Shown one piece after another: positions 13,401-25,258 of a DNA stretch of 64,000 bases (position 1 is its first letter; the number at the start of each line of letters is the position of its first letter). The notes beneath the pieces are model-generated. The model was not told where the DNA came from. It saw only the letters and a list, made by a program, of their open reading frames with translations, and made no database searches. The stretch lies in the NCBI GenBank assembly GCA_030407005.1, contig JAUDYN010000005.1, positions 2,046,001 through 2,110,000 of the forward strand, written 5' to 3'. A program made the translations under genes and the position numbers. Source of the stretch: Desarmillaria ectypa (lineage: Eukaryota; Basidiomycota; Agaricomycetes; Agaricales; Physalacriaceae).

Positions 13401-15478
13401 TACATGAGCTCAGTAGATATTTGTGCAGAGGGAAAGCCTTGAGTAATAAGAGATGACCGAGCACGGTTAATGAGCATATCTGCTCGTACGCAGAGCGAGG
13501 AATAGACAGTTGAATTGTCTGCGTCGGCGCGTGAGTCGAGAACATCAGAGGCGGGTTCTTGTTCTTCAACGACCACATCTGCCAATGCCATACCATAGGC
13601 AGAGAGAATAGAGGAAAAGCGGGCGACGAGGATACGAGTGATGCCGAGGATGGAAGCAATGGCAGTGCCATGTTGTCCTCCTGCACCACCGAATATGACG
13701 AGGTTATGGCTGGCACTTTCGAAGCCTCGGGCTTCAGTCAACCTGGGTATAATTAGAGATGATCAGTGATAGAGGGAAAACTATATAGATAAAAAAACAT
13801 ACGTTCGAATGGGTCTACTCATGGCCTCATTCGCCACACGGAGGAAACCAGAAGCAACTTCTTCAAGAGTCATTTTGATTCCTTTTTCAGCACTGATCTT
13901 GGCGGTCAATTCCTCAAAAAGCTGACGAGTAATATCCATGTCTAAGGCCTCGTCTTCATTGGGTCCAAAAATCTTGGGGCTGGAGAAAATCAGTCTCTTG
14001 ATGGGAGGGCATAAATGTGACAGCATACAAATATTCGGGGAGAAGCCTGCCTAGAAGCAGATTAGCATCGGTGACCGCTAGCGGACCGCCTTTGCGGTAA
14101 CAGGCAGGGCCAGGGTGGGCCCCGGCACTCTGAAAACGAATAAATCATCGGTTCGATACTGTAGATACTCGGCGGATGACACCAACCTCCGGACCCACAA
14201 CAAACATTCCGTTCTCCCAAAATAAGCGAGAACCGCCGCCTGCAGCGACAGTGTTGATATCGAGTTGCGGGGCTTGGATGATAACCTCAGCTGTAGCTGT
14301 TTCGAAGACGTGTTCAAGATGACCACTATATCGCGAAACATCGGTAGAGGTGCCGCCCATGTCCACTGATACCAGTGGGGTACCGTCGTTTGCGTCGTAG
14401 CAAGTCTTAGAGTACCCGATGACACCTCCCGCAGGGCCAGAAAGTACAGCACGAAGGCCTGAAAAGTTTCTCCAGCTGCAAAGACCGCCGTCACTCTGCA
14501 TGAACAAGAGCTTGTTTCCAAGCGCATCGAGCCCACCCTCAAAACCCTCGGCGAATGTCTCAATGTATGCCCGAGTTACAGGAGAGAGATACGCATCTGC
14601 AATAGCCGAGTTGGCTCGCGACACAATCTTGATCATTGGCTGGAGTTCAGAGGACACGGAAACGGCAAAGCCCATCTTCCTTGCGATACCAGAAACGAGA
14701 TTTTCATGCTCGGGATAGATGTAGGAATGAAGGAGAGCAACAGCGATGGACCGGAAACCCTCATCCCAGAGTGACTGGAGTTGGGTCTTGATGATGTCTG
14801 GGTCAGGCTTCTTGAGAATACGGATAAAGTCGCCTGTAAGTCCTCGTACGATGGACACATCAGAGGTGCTTTCGAAAAGAGCTGGAGATGACTCTGGATC
14901 CTCGGTAGAGGTGGCAATAGTGATGCGCTCGGCAATTTCAATGACCTTATCATAAAGTGATGAAAGCTTCTTGGCTGACAGGTCAAAGATATTGGGTCGG
15001 GCTGCAGCAAACTTAGACGACAGGATTCAGCACAGTTGGCTGAGAATGCGCACCTTGCTGGCCAATACGCAGGACGTCCTTGTGCCCCTCAGTCGTCAGA
15101 AGTGCACATCGAGCACCTTTGCGCTCCAACAAGGCATTGGTCGCGACAGTCGTACCCATACGAATGCTCTCAACCTGGTCCAGCTTCAATTTCGAGCCCT
15201 TGGGTATGCTTTGACCGGACGTTAGCTCTAGAACCCGTCGGATACCCTCGGCTGGCGCATCGGGGTAGTTGTGCGGGTCCACAGAGAGGAGCTGGCGACC
15301 TGTGAGTGGGACAGCAGACCACGACGACGACTGCGAACCTTGAGCACGATATCAGGTCTTCTTGTTTGCGCACAGTAGACGTCTGTAAACGTTCCTCCAC
15401 GATCTAACAACGGTAAGACAGTGTCATCTCTGCAGCAATCAACGTACCGATAGCAATTCTTACAAGTTCCGACGACAT
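10463..15478 (-). CDS. OXP1: 5-oxoprolinase (ATP-hydrolysing)
   Basis: A large multi-exon gene read from ATG at 15478 ([10 protein letters not shown], then an intron) to TGA at 10463. The N-terminal hydantoinase-A half has DRGGTFTDV split by intron 1, [50 protein letters not shown] and GGAGGQHG. The hydantoinase-B half has [46 protein letters not shown] and the terminal [12 protein letters not shown]. This matches the single-chain eukaryotic enzyme of about 1,270-1,290 residues. It converts 5-oxoproline to glutamate with ATP in the cytosol as part of the gamma-glutamyl cycle. All conserved blocks seen are in order. I did not sum every exon, so a small lesion could have escaped me. Confidence 0.93.
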
Positions 15479-15836
15479 GGTTAGCTCAAGGCAGTATACG
15501 TTCGAAGGTTAGATTGGTTCTGTGACAAAGCTATATGAGAGACGGATGCCCATTCCTGGCAGATTCCGAAATCCATTCAGATAGGTGACAAAGGTGAACG
15601 AACTTGCAATTCGACACCGGCGGCAAGATCGGCTCGGGCGGAATATGCAAGGAACTCTTTCCTTGACAATTCCTGTCGTTTTGCTGGGCGCTTCCTAAGG
15701 GGTCATAGATAAGGCATCAGCTGTGAAAATTACCAATAATTCATTGCATCATAATATGCTGCCTTGGCGAACACTAAGCTACTGAACACCCCGAAGCAAC
15801 GCTCACTAAAATCCGAACATCCATCCTGCATACTAG
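15479..15836. other. Upstream region of 5-oxoprolinase / 3' flank of the P450
   Basis: A 358-bp spacer between two minus-strand genes. It should hold the 5-oxoprolinase promoter and the P450 3' end. No distinct element was recognised. Confidence 0.4.
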
Positions 15837-18153
15837 CTATACATCATCGCGAGAAGCAATTCGAATGTTAAGATACATTTGTGTCCCCTTTTCCCGCTGA
15901 CCTTCAAGTGTAGGAGTCATCACAAAGCAGGCTTCCCGTCGAATGCTGCCACCTTTGTCCGTCAAGGAAAACTCGAAGCTATTCAAAAGTTCAACGACAA
16001 ATGCCGATAGTTCGAGTACCCTATCAGTCTTCAGATCATACCAGAATGTCGCCAAGAACAAAGGTTCACATACGCAAATCTCCAGCCTATACACGCTCGT
16101 CCACCACCTGAGAAAGTGAACCTAGAAATCGATTAGATGTTGCCGGAATACATAATGGGTGGAGAAGCATACATATTTGCGTACATGCCAAGGGATACAC
16201 CTGACTTGACATTATCACGCAACCAGCGATCAGGATTGAAGACATTTGAGTCCTCTCCGAATATATCCTTATTTCTAGGAGGTCACGAATATACATGAAT
16301 AACACAGGGCTGAGCCGCGGCGATCAAGTACCTGTTATATGCAGCGATTGAAGTAATGATCTGGAGACCTTTTGGGATTGGCACTTCATACGTGACTTTC
16401 CCGTTTTTGCTGATTATTGGCTTCAGCAGCGGCAATATGTCATTCTTTTCAGCTACTCTGAAAATGTTGTACGACACTGGATGGAACCGAAGGCTCTCCT
16501 AGATTTGACGAAATGAACCTTCACCTACCCCAGAGCGACACAGATACCTACCTTCACGACGGCAGTTAAATAAGGCATATTATCGAAATCTAGGGCCGTG
16601 AATGGCCCGCCACGGGAAAGAACCAGAGGTTCCATGGCTCGGATCTCATCTCGAAGTTTAGACTGTATTTCTGGGTGCTTTGCAAGTTCCAACAACGCCC
16701 ACGACAAAGAATTTGACGTTGTTTCGTGACCTGCCATGATGATTGTGCTGCAGGAAGTGAGTAGCGAGTTACGCACTAAAGACTTTGAATAACCCACATC
16801 ATCTGCGCAATCAGTTCTTGCTCTGAGAGCCTCGTGTCTGGGTTCTGGGATGCATTGGCCTTGACTGATTTATGTTACGGCGGTGCGCTCCGCAGTGAGA
16901 AACGATTCGACGCACCTAACAGACTCATGATGTCCTTGTTAGATTTACCGTCGATCAGAGCGTCGTACTTTTCTTTGACTAATTGCTTCGAAACTGCGCC
17001 TGTTAATCGATTCAATTTGTGAGCGTGAGCCAAACGCGATATCGGCAAGGACTTGGTGATGAATCTCGAAAGCCAGAAAGGAAGCAAGTCCAAGAGGCTC
17101 AAAGAGAGGATGGCTTTGTTTGTTGGAAGGCCAAATGTATCGAAGCTGAAATGTCAGACTTAGACTTAGCAGTGATCCTTGCAATATATTTTGACGTACA
17201 CGATATTCGAGACAATCTTGGTGAGGGTGTTGTCGATGTTATCAAGAGCCCCGAAGTCGTAGTCGAAGGCAGCTAAACATAAAATTTCAGCATCTCATGG
17301 TTGATACCCAAAAATTCAAAACCTTGTCCTATAATGTCTAGTGTTGCACGAGATGTCCATGATGGAACATCTACAGTAGCCGACAGGCCATCGTTGCTTG
17401 AGATGATATCTCTCCATTTGGCAGCCATCTGAAGGACGCATTAGATCACTAGACACGTCTTGAATTGGCAATCACCTTCCCAGCATGAGCGAAAAAGATT
17501 GGTACGAAAGCCTTGATTTCTGGAGTCCCGAAACCGGGCATCATAACCCTTCTCTGCCGTCTGTGAACATCGCCTACTCGATTTGGTCAGGCTCGTGCAG
17601 AATACAAAAGGGTGTCGCGCACCGTCGACGCTCACGAGCCCAGGGCCAAATATCGTTTGAGATACAGCAAGACGGCCCGACGTCTTGGTAAAACCATACC
17701 CAGGGGACTGATAGATGTGCTGCAACGCTTTAGGGTCCGAAATGAGCAGCCGATCTTCCTATACATCATATTGTTGCATCACATTTGGTTTACAGTTAAA
17801 GAACAAGAGGCGTACACCGAAGGGTGCCTTGATTCGGACAACATCGCCAAACTCTTCCTGCCACTTGAAGTCAATCTAACACATGTGGTGTAAATGTCTC
17901 GTAAAGAGAGAGCGTGTGGATAACAGACGTCACCAGCTTGCCCTTCCAACATTTCCAGGAAGTTTCCTGGGTATAAGACAGTGTCTTAACGATACCCATA
18001 GGTGATATTCTGATAGATACTGCACCTACCGTACAAGATCGAATGTGGCTGAGGCCCACGAATGTTAGCGATTGAAATCCGGGACCATCTCTTGTATAAC
18101 ATATGCACAATAATCGAGAAGATGAGGACCCAAAGTGCAGTGAGCAAAATCAT
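15837..18153 (-). CDS. Cytochrome P450 monooxygenase
   Basis: The first in-frame ATG is at 18153 and is followed by a hydrophobic signal-anchor (MILLTALWVLIFSIIVHML) and a basic/Pro hinge (RGPQPHS). Downstream are the I-helix AGHETTSNS with the oxygen-activating Thr, the K-helix ESLRFHP (ExxR), the NPDRWL region, and the haem-binding loop FSGGGRACIGWRFA near 16110-16060. The loop is split by an intron just after WRF. The stop is TAG at 15837. This is the full set expected of an ER-anchored class II P450. The family is greatly expanded in Agaricomycetes and acts on xenobiotics, lipids and secondary metabolites. I cannot assign a CYP family. Roughly ten short introns are implied. Confidence 0.9.
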
Positions 18154-20163
18154 AGCGAAGGTAGGTTGCAAGTGAATCGTGTCAAGATTTGTACGTTACT
18201 AAGGCCGGCGACCCGGAAAAAAGCGTGATGATGGTCAGGGTTGCATGAATTGAGGATGGCAGCCCATAATACTGATATTATAAGTTTATGGCCCAAGCCT
18301 TGAGCGTGAAACGTAGAAGAGTAACGTGTATACGATGGTCCTGTTCAAGTTTTGAGGCCAATTGTCAACACAAGCCAGGGCCGAGCCTTGGATGAACCCA
18401 TCTAGAAAGATAAGTTGAGTCGATATTCCTGCGTGATAACGGCCAATAATTGGAGGTTCTAGACACTATATGCAGTTAGTCCAGCAGTTTCAGAATTAGA
18501 ACTAAGAATTCGACGAGTTGAGCGTCTGACGCGGCCATGTCAATCGGCAATTTCTAATCAAAGTCCCCATGGTGTGCCGAAATTCGGCACGCCAAATCTC
18601 ACTGAGCAGCTAACTACCAAATCGAGACGGTCAAAATTTGCTGGACCGATAATCGTAATAATCGACTGTTAGTGCCACAACAAAAGGTAGTGCTCAAAAA
18701 TCCTGACGGACCATATCGTATTCTGATGAACAGCAATGTGTGGTATTGCACCCTCTCTCGACGGGATAAATTTGACATCAAAGATCTCACGCCGTAATCC
18801 GTATAAGCGTATTACTAACCACTTCTTAACCCCGTGCTGAATTCAAACCTGCCTCTTCCGTTTGAACTTTGTCATGCTCATCTTGCTTGTTTTTTTGGTG
18901 TGTAATTTCTTACATTGTCTTTTATAAAGCGATGGGGCCGGAGGTGTTCCACCATTTGGTTCTCTGGTATTGCTTACACCACAGTGACTGCACGTCTTCG
19001 TGTCATTCTCTAGCGACGGGTTTCACCATTTCTTATTGGGTTCTATTCCTTGTCTTTCTCCATAGGTTCGCCTCTGAGCCCTCTACCGTCCCTCTCTCAT
19101 TGAATAGCTATGCATCGTCGTCTGTTAGAAGACATTATCTGACCACTCCTGACGAATGGCAAAGTATATCTCGCAATATCGGAAGCAAATCGGTCAAATC
19201 CTCGAGTCTCTGCCAGACAGAGACTTCGAAACTCACCCGTGTCTCCTAGGCGTGTACTGTATCTTTCTGGTTATATTTTGGCCGTAGCTTTGCACTTTGG
19301 CGTGATCTCAACTCAGATGAGAGTTTGTTTCTACCTCGGAAGTTCATGTCTTCGCCTTGAGTGGCAACTTACTAAAGGCATATTTTGCACCACGTATTGT
19401 TGCGACTGTCGGTCAGGATGCCTTTACCTGCCTCCCAAGGTCCTCCGGCTGTTTCATCTGTTGAGTCCATCATTATCGAGCCGGGGTGTCTCCTCAGTCT
19501 GGTGGCTCTTGTTATTACGTGCTTGAAAGAGTCTATGAAGGGTTTCAACGATGCTAGCTTTCTGTGACCCATTTTCTCGACGACTTCCTGATTTTCTTGT
19601 CCGTAAGCGACGAACAGTCGAGTCTAGTAGTGTCGTAAGTTTTCTGAATGTCTGTGTCCTTATATATATATCATGATTTGCAGCATGAAGGAACGCATAT
19701 ACTGGGACTAATCTATCCCGCAGACTTTGTGCTTCTCCCGGGTTCTCCTTCAGGATCTGTCAGCGCAAACATTGTACGAAATGAAACGTCCGTGCGACGG
19801 GCATCCAAACGATGGTCAATTGTTATTGATAATGTCCATCGCCTACATTGCATCGACACTGTCCATTACAAAGGCTGTAGATTCTGATGGCTGGCTCATT
19901 GAACCTAGCGACACGTTTTCTGGCGACTTTCTGAGGTACATAGGTCATCTGTGACTTTGACCCTGACCTGACATACTTATTGCTTAGCTTTCCTTTGTCG
20001 TTCAAGTACTCATTCAAAGCGTGTTCCATTCAAGCGCAGGAATTGATAGACTCTGAGTTGGGAATAGCCATAGGAGGAAATTAGACGCGATTACATGTCT
20101 TATAACAGCACTAGTAGATAAATCTTTGAATGTCTACCAAGGATTATTTGAAATTGCGAACCG
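18154..20163. other. Two-kilobase region without a supported gene; possible gene fragments at 19.1-19.6 kb
   Basis: 18154-18860 shows nothing. On the plus strand, 19156-19280 encodes a coding-looking piece (MAKYISQYRKQIGQILE, then SLPDRDFETHPCLLG). It is followed by FALWRDLNSDESLFLPRKF in another frame, and then by a hydrophobic piece near 19470 (SIIIEPGCLLSLVALVITC). The intervening gaps are too short for normal introns (29-36 nt) and no family is recognised. This could be a decayed gene or a young ORF. Confidence 0.3.
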
Positions 20164-21824
20164 ATGACATCAGTCAGACCGTCTCCTTCTCCCTCCATGA
20201 CTGACGAAGGTGCTTTCGACATAATCATACTTGGAACTGGTCTCGTAGAATCTATTACAGCTGCGTGAGCCTGAATTCCAACTACCCTTTTTCTCTTCTC
20301 CTTATTTCCTAGCGCGCTCTCCAAAGCCGGGTTTAAAGTTGCGCATATCGACGGCAATCCTTATTACGGTGCTGACGAGGCCAGCCTCTCATTGGAAGAG
20401 TTCATCGAATGGACTGACAAATACCACGACTCGTTCTTTGCATTCTCTGGCATACGCACCAAACTACCCCATGCACGGCAATACTCTATCTCTCTCTCAC
20501 CGTCTGTGATACCGTCAGTCGGGCCCCTCATATCTGCCCTCGTAGCGTCCGGAGTGTCTAGATATGGAGGGTTTCAGCTTGTTGAGCGTGTGGGTATATA
20601 CGATGTTTCTTCGGGAACCGTGAAAGGCGTTCCAGGCAGCAAAGAGGACGTGTTCAAGAATAAGGATATTAGTCTGGTGGATAAACGGCGCCTGATGCGA
20701 TTTCTTATGTTTGCTGCAGGAGAGTTTGAGGGAAAGCCTGAGCTGGAGGGAAGGGAGGAGCTGGCGTTTGGCGAATTTCTGAAGACGGCATTCATGCTCA
20801 ATGACGAGACAGCAGCAGCGATTGTGTATGCGTTGGCTTTCTGCTTCACTGCCCAAGGTGTGTCTTCTTTAATAGATATCAAGCTACTTCTATATGATTT
20901 CGCGCTACAGATCCCACTCTAAGCACCCTCCACCGACTCCGCCACTACCTTCGTTCGACCGGACGCTATGGGTCCTCGCCTTTCCTCGTAGGCCATTATG
21001 GCAGCTCAGGCGAGATCGCTCAAGGCTTTTGTAGGACAGCCGCAGTAGCTGGAGGCGTCTACATTCTTAGTCGCACCATGTCTTCCATCGCTTACTCAGA
21101 CTCCCGATATACTGTTACGCTTAACGATTTCCCTGAGCCACTCACTTGCGGCGTCCTGATTTCGTCTGCGACTCACCTTCCATCAAATCTTGCTCTGCAT
21201 CAGAAACGCGTCGTAGTTTCTTCTCTAGGATCGATATCGGGCTGCGGCATGGCACGATGCGTAGCTATCATCGACCAACCGTTGTCATTCGGTACCAAAG
21301 TGTGTTCAACGGACGAGGACAGTGATGCTCCAACCTTGGAACCCCTTGACACCGGGATACTCGTTTTTCCACCGAAATCTCTTACATCATCACCAGCGGC
21401 CGCAATAGCCTTTGTTGTTGGCGAAGGGACCCTATCTACACCCAAAGACAGATGGATCCTCTATCTATCTATGCCTGTCCATCCTTCCGAAATACGTTCA
21501 TTATCGCCGGAAATCATCCTAACGCCGTATCTTACCGCTGCTCTCAAGACATCCCCGTCCCCTACTCCTCCTATACCACTATTTACCTCTTTCTATCTCC
21601 AGGATTCATCATCTGCTGGGAGCTCAGAGTCCGAGTCTGATTTGGGAACTTGTTTGGTATCCCCGCAACTTCCAATCGTCCCGCTCCCCGACACTCCGGA
21701 TCTTGCCGTGGAATATGCAGAGGCCGTTTTCCGGGACGCGATTAAGGCTCTTCGACCAGATGGAGAAGGTTTAGATTTTTGGCCGCCGTTGGAAGAGGCT
21801 GATGCAGAAGAGGAATCTTTCTGA
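20164..21824 (+). CDS. MRS6: Rab escort protein (Rab geranylgeranyltransferase component A)
   Basis: Three exons: 20164-20264, 20313-20857 and 20911-21824. They sum to 1560 nt (519 aa), in frame. The start Met is followed by a short Ser/Pro leader. A GDI/REP dinucleotide-fold motif follows, FDIIILGTGLVESITAAALS, then HIDGNPYYGADEASLS, typical of REP rather than GDI. Later blocks include SLVDKRRLMRFLMFAAG and PFLVGHYGSSGEIAQGFCR. REP binds newly made Rab GTPases and presents them to the geranylgeranyl transferase, so it serves membrane traffic in the cytosol. It is slightly shorter than the yeast protein. A Rab-GDI is the main alternative but lacks the VES-type motif. Confidence 0.93.
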
Positions 21825-22081
21825 ACGTTAGGGTATTGAAGTTTTACTCGCGTACTGTTGTGATATCTGCATGTTGCAAAAGCAGAAGCAAATCATCTTC
21901 CCGACTCTTTCACGCTCTGAACTTCAGAGGATCGTCACACAAGAAGACATTGCTCCTTGACGATTCCGTAACATTTCAGTTCCAGATCTATTCCGAGATA
22001 TGGCGAAGGAAGTTATTCTGACCTTCTGAATCGGCCGAAGCTAACGAGTACTTTATCTCCCTTCGGAGAACGTTGTTACTC

Positions 22082-23121
22082 ATGTCCTTATTCATGCCTT
22101 CACACACCATTGCCTTGCTGGGCCCCGGGGCCATGGGATCTGCAATGGCGCTTCGGCTTTTTGGCTCTGGAGCGGGGCCCATTATGACGAACCTCGATGG
22201 CAGATCGAAGGCAGCATTTGAACGTGCAAAGGCATCTGGGATGGTCCATGCCTCGTATTCTGAAATTGTCGCCAAGTGCACGATCATATATAGCATCGTT
22301 CCACCAAAGGAAGCAAGACACGTCGCGGAGCAGATACTCAACGCGTATAGGGAGTTGGCGGAGGTGGCTCGGCAGGATATTATCTTTGCCGACTGTAATG
22401 CAGTCAATCCTGATACAACCAAGGAAATGGCACATCTCTTCACTGGGACGAAGATTAGGTTCCTCGATGGTGTCATCATTGGATTACCTCCTTCTGATAC
22501 CAACAATCCTGGAATATATGTTTCTGCGTATCCAGATGATTTGTCTGCATTGGATGTGTTCACGGAGATTTCGACAAAGTTTGGACTGTATGTCATCCCT
22601 CTCAAGGGTGAGGGCGCGGGTATTGGTGATGCTAGCGCTTTGAAAATGTCGCATGCAGTGAGTGACTTGTTCTTGTGGACTGTATCATATCCTGAGTCAT
22701 ATATCTTCCACGAGGCTATCGTCAAAGGAACGATTGGAATATGCGCGACGTCCATTCTCGGTGAGATGTGGCACCAACGAAGCTGGCACGGAGCACTAAT
22801 TAAGATACAGCCGCACAAACAAGATCGCCGACTACTGCACAAGGCCTTTTGCATGCCATGAGTATATCTCAACCCGCATTTCTTGACATCATCATCCGTC
22901 TAATTCCCCAGATGATACCTAAAGCATATCGTATGGCGTTTGAAATGGAGGAGGTTTCGGGTTTTGTAGGCGGTGAAGCGAGCAAGACGTTTGAGGGGAT
23001 CGCGAAACTTTTCGAAAGAGTAGCAGAAGCACTTACTACGGAGAAAGGAGGTGATCGTGGTGATGTAGATACTCTTCTCCGGTTTGTAGACGAGTCCAAG
23101 AAGACATTGGGTAGCTTGTAA
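22082..23121 (+). CDS. NAD(P)-binding 6-phosphogluconate dehydrogenase-like protein (HIBADH-related)
   Basis: Exons 22082-22657, 22715-22760 and 22811-23121 sum to 933 nt (310 aa), in frame. The Rossmann motif is ALLGPGAMGSAMALRL at residues ~10-25. A conserved substrate-domain opening (DASALKMSHAAIVKGTIG) follows, and the C-terminal domain reads SISQPAFLDIIIRLIPQMIP. This is the NAD-binding 6PGDH fold joined to a DUF1932-like C-terminal domain, common in fungi and of unproven substrate. The start could also be the Met four codons later. A long open frame on the opposite strand over this gene is a shadow. Confidence 0.88.
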
Positions 23122-23230
23122 GTACCAAGCTTCGTAAGTAGTGTTACACGGAGTCCGGTCCGAACTGTGTACGTTTGTTTGACTCGAAGGCCTCAAGGAA
23201 AAAATCGAAACAATTCGCCTCGACCACGCT

Positions 23231-25040
23231 ATGCTCGCCTTGCAACGGGCGGCTGTCACTCGCACTTTACCTCTAGTCAGATACCGCCCCGCTCGCCCTG
23301 AATCTACCTCTACATTTGATGTCGCCATTCACAATTTTGGTGCCGAACTCAGACAGAGGCAACCGACTTTCTCCATCCCTGCCAATAGAATACAAATACT
23401 CTCGCGACCGAGCGAGTTTTACGCATTGATTCTGGTGCTTATCTGCATTGAAGTTTTTTTTACGAAGACCGACCTCTACATTTTCTAGGATATGATCCAA
23501 CGCGCTCAAAATCGGATATTTCTATCCTCACTCTATATAGGCTCTGGTGAAACAGAATTAGTACGCGATTAACTATTATCGGTCGGTTATATTGATTAAA
23601 TGCTCAGATTACCTCGCTTTCTTCAGCTTTACAAAGAAAACCAGCTCTTCAGTTGCATTTACAGCTAGACTTGAATCGCTCAACACGGCCTGGATCTGCA
23701 TCTACAGCAAGATTGCTTCTCCCCCTTTTGTGCGCTTTTCCACAGCGTGTTCATGTGCACCTTTTCCGAAGTCCAAGCCTTCGTGGACTACTAGCGAAGG
23801 TGGTACCTCCACGGTTTAATGAAGGATGGGGGACATGGCACGCCAAGATATACGGCGCCGACGACGATGTTCTAATTAGCGGGTGAGTGAATATGCTAGT
23901 TCTGAAAATGTAAGTAGTTGACCAATTTTCAGTGCGAATCTCAACGAATCATATTTCTCCAACCGTCAAGACCGCTACATCCATTTTTCTAAGCAGAAGC
24001 AACTTGCTAATTACTGCTTCCAATTTTTGAAAGTAGTGTCAACGTGTGCATACGTACTGTCTCCAGCTGAAGATACGAATCTTCTTTCGGATAGAACACC
24101 TTATTCATATCGACAAGAGGATTACATCCTGCATTGGCCGGACCCTGATACGCATCCACACAATTTCAATAAGAAACTGCACAAGGCTTTGTCTACCTTC
24201 CAGGAAAGTCACCGCCTGTCATCACCCTTCAGCTCGTCTTCCGGTGATGTTACACTGTTCCCGATAGTACAAGGTGGCCAATTCAGCATACGAGAGGAAG
24301 AGACTGCGATAGAACTATTGTTCAAGCACCTTCGAAGTATCTCGCAGGTTCCACATCCATTTATGGACCTCACCAGTGGATATTTTAACTTGTACCATCC
24401 TTATCAGAACCTCTTACTTGCTTCGCCGGGCGTTGATGTTCGTGTTCTTGCAGCCAGCCCTAAGGTTTGCTTCTAACTTTTGTGCTGAAGATGTCGGCGA
24501 TTCATTCAATGATCTAGGCCAACGGGTTTTATGGATCGAAGGGTATATCTAGTCGTATTCCCGAAGGATATACTATTCTGGAACGACGCTTTATTCAAGC
24601 TGTGGACCGTGCAGGAAGATCTTGGCATGAAGGTGCATGTGCTGGCATCCAATTGAACGAGTGGGAGAAAGAGGGCTGGACGTATCATGCCAAAGGTATG
24701 TGAAAACATTCTTGTCACAAAGAGATCCTGACCAAAGGCAAAACCAGGACTTTGGCTTTCGCCCACAGCCACGACAAATCCAATACTCACCCTCTTTGGG
24801 TCAACAAACCTCAATGCGCGCTCGGCACATATCGACACGGAGTTATCGTTCTTGATGTTACTACAGCCGTCAAATGAATTCGAAGGCCATGACATTGCCG
24901 ATTCCACGATGTCGTTAGGGCGTCAGTTGGCTGACGAGATACGGACTATACGCAATCACGCGCATGAGTGGAACGGTTCCCAGAGGACTGTTCGACCTGG
25001 TACGAGGACGATGTTGAAGATTGTAGAAGATATGCTGTGA
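23231..25040 (+). CDS. PGS1: Phosphatidylglycerophosphate synthase (CDP-DAG:glycerol-3-phosphate transferase)
   Basis: Six exons: 23231-23434, 23489-23560, 23608-23882, 23933-24464, 24518-24695 and 24748-25040. They sum to 1554 nt (517 aa), all phases closing. The N-terminus is Arg-rich without acidic residues, consistent with mitochondrial targeting. There are two phospholipase D-type HKD motifs. The first is HAKIYGADDDVLISGANLNE, split by intron 3. The second, YHAKGLWL with LFGSTNLNARS, is split by intron 5. The PLD-like layout is that of eukaryotic Pgs1 rather than bacterial PgsA. The enzyme makes phosphatidylglycerophosphate at the mitochondrial inner membrane, the committed step to cardiolipin. 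Confidence 0.95.
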
Positions 25041-25258
25041 ATTGTAATCAAACATCTCGTTGAGGTATGTCCCAACTCGAAAGCCAGATGTCAGTAATCC
25101 GGCCTACCTATAGTCCGAAAAATTTCCACATGTTAGTCAGCTAACTATCAATACCTGGCGTCGAATCTGAATTCCCGAACTCTCCGGATCATCACTTATC
25201 GCCCATAAAAAAGGTTTCAAATTTCTTGCCATCAATGCAAGGTACATGGTTTAATTAT

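Noticed and set aside
21988..22872. 294-aa open frame on the minus strand
   Set aside because: It lies exactly opposite the 6PGDH-like gene, spans its introns, and encodes Ser/Cys-rich sequence with no motif. It is an antisense shadow.
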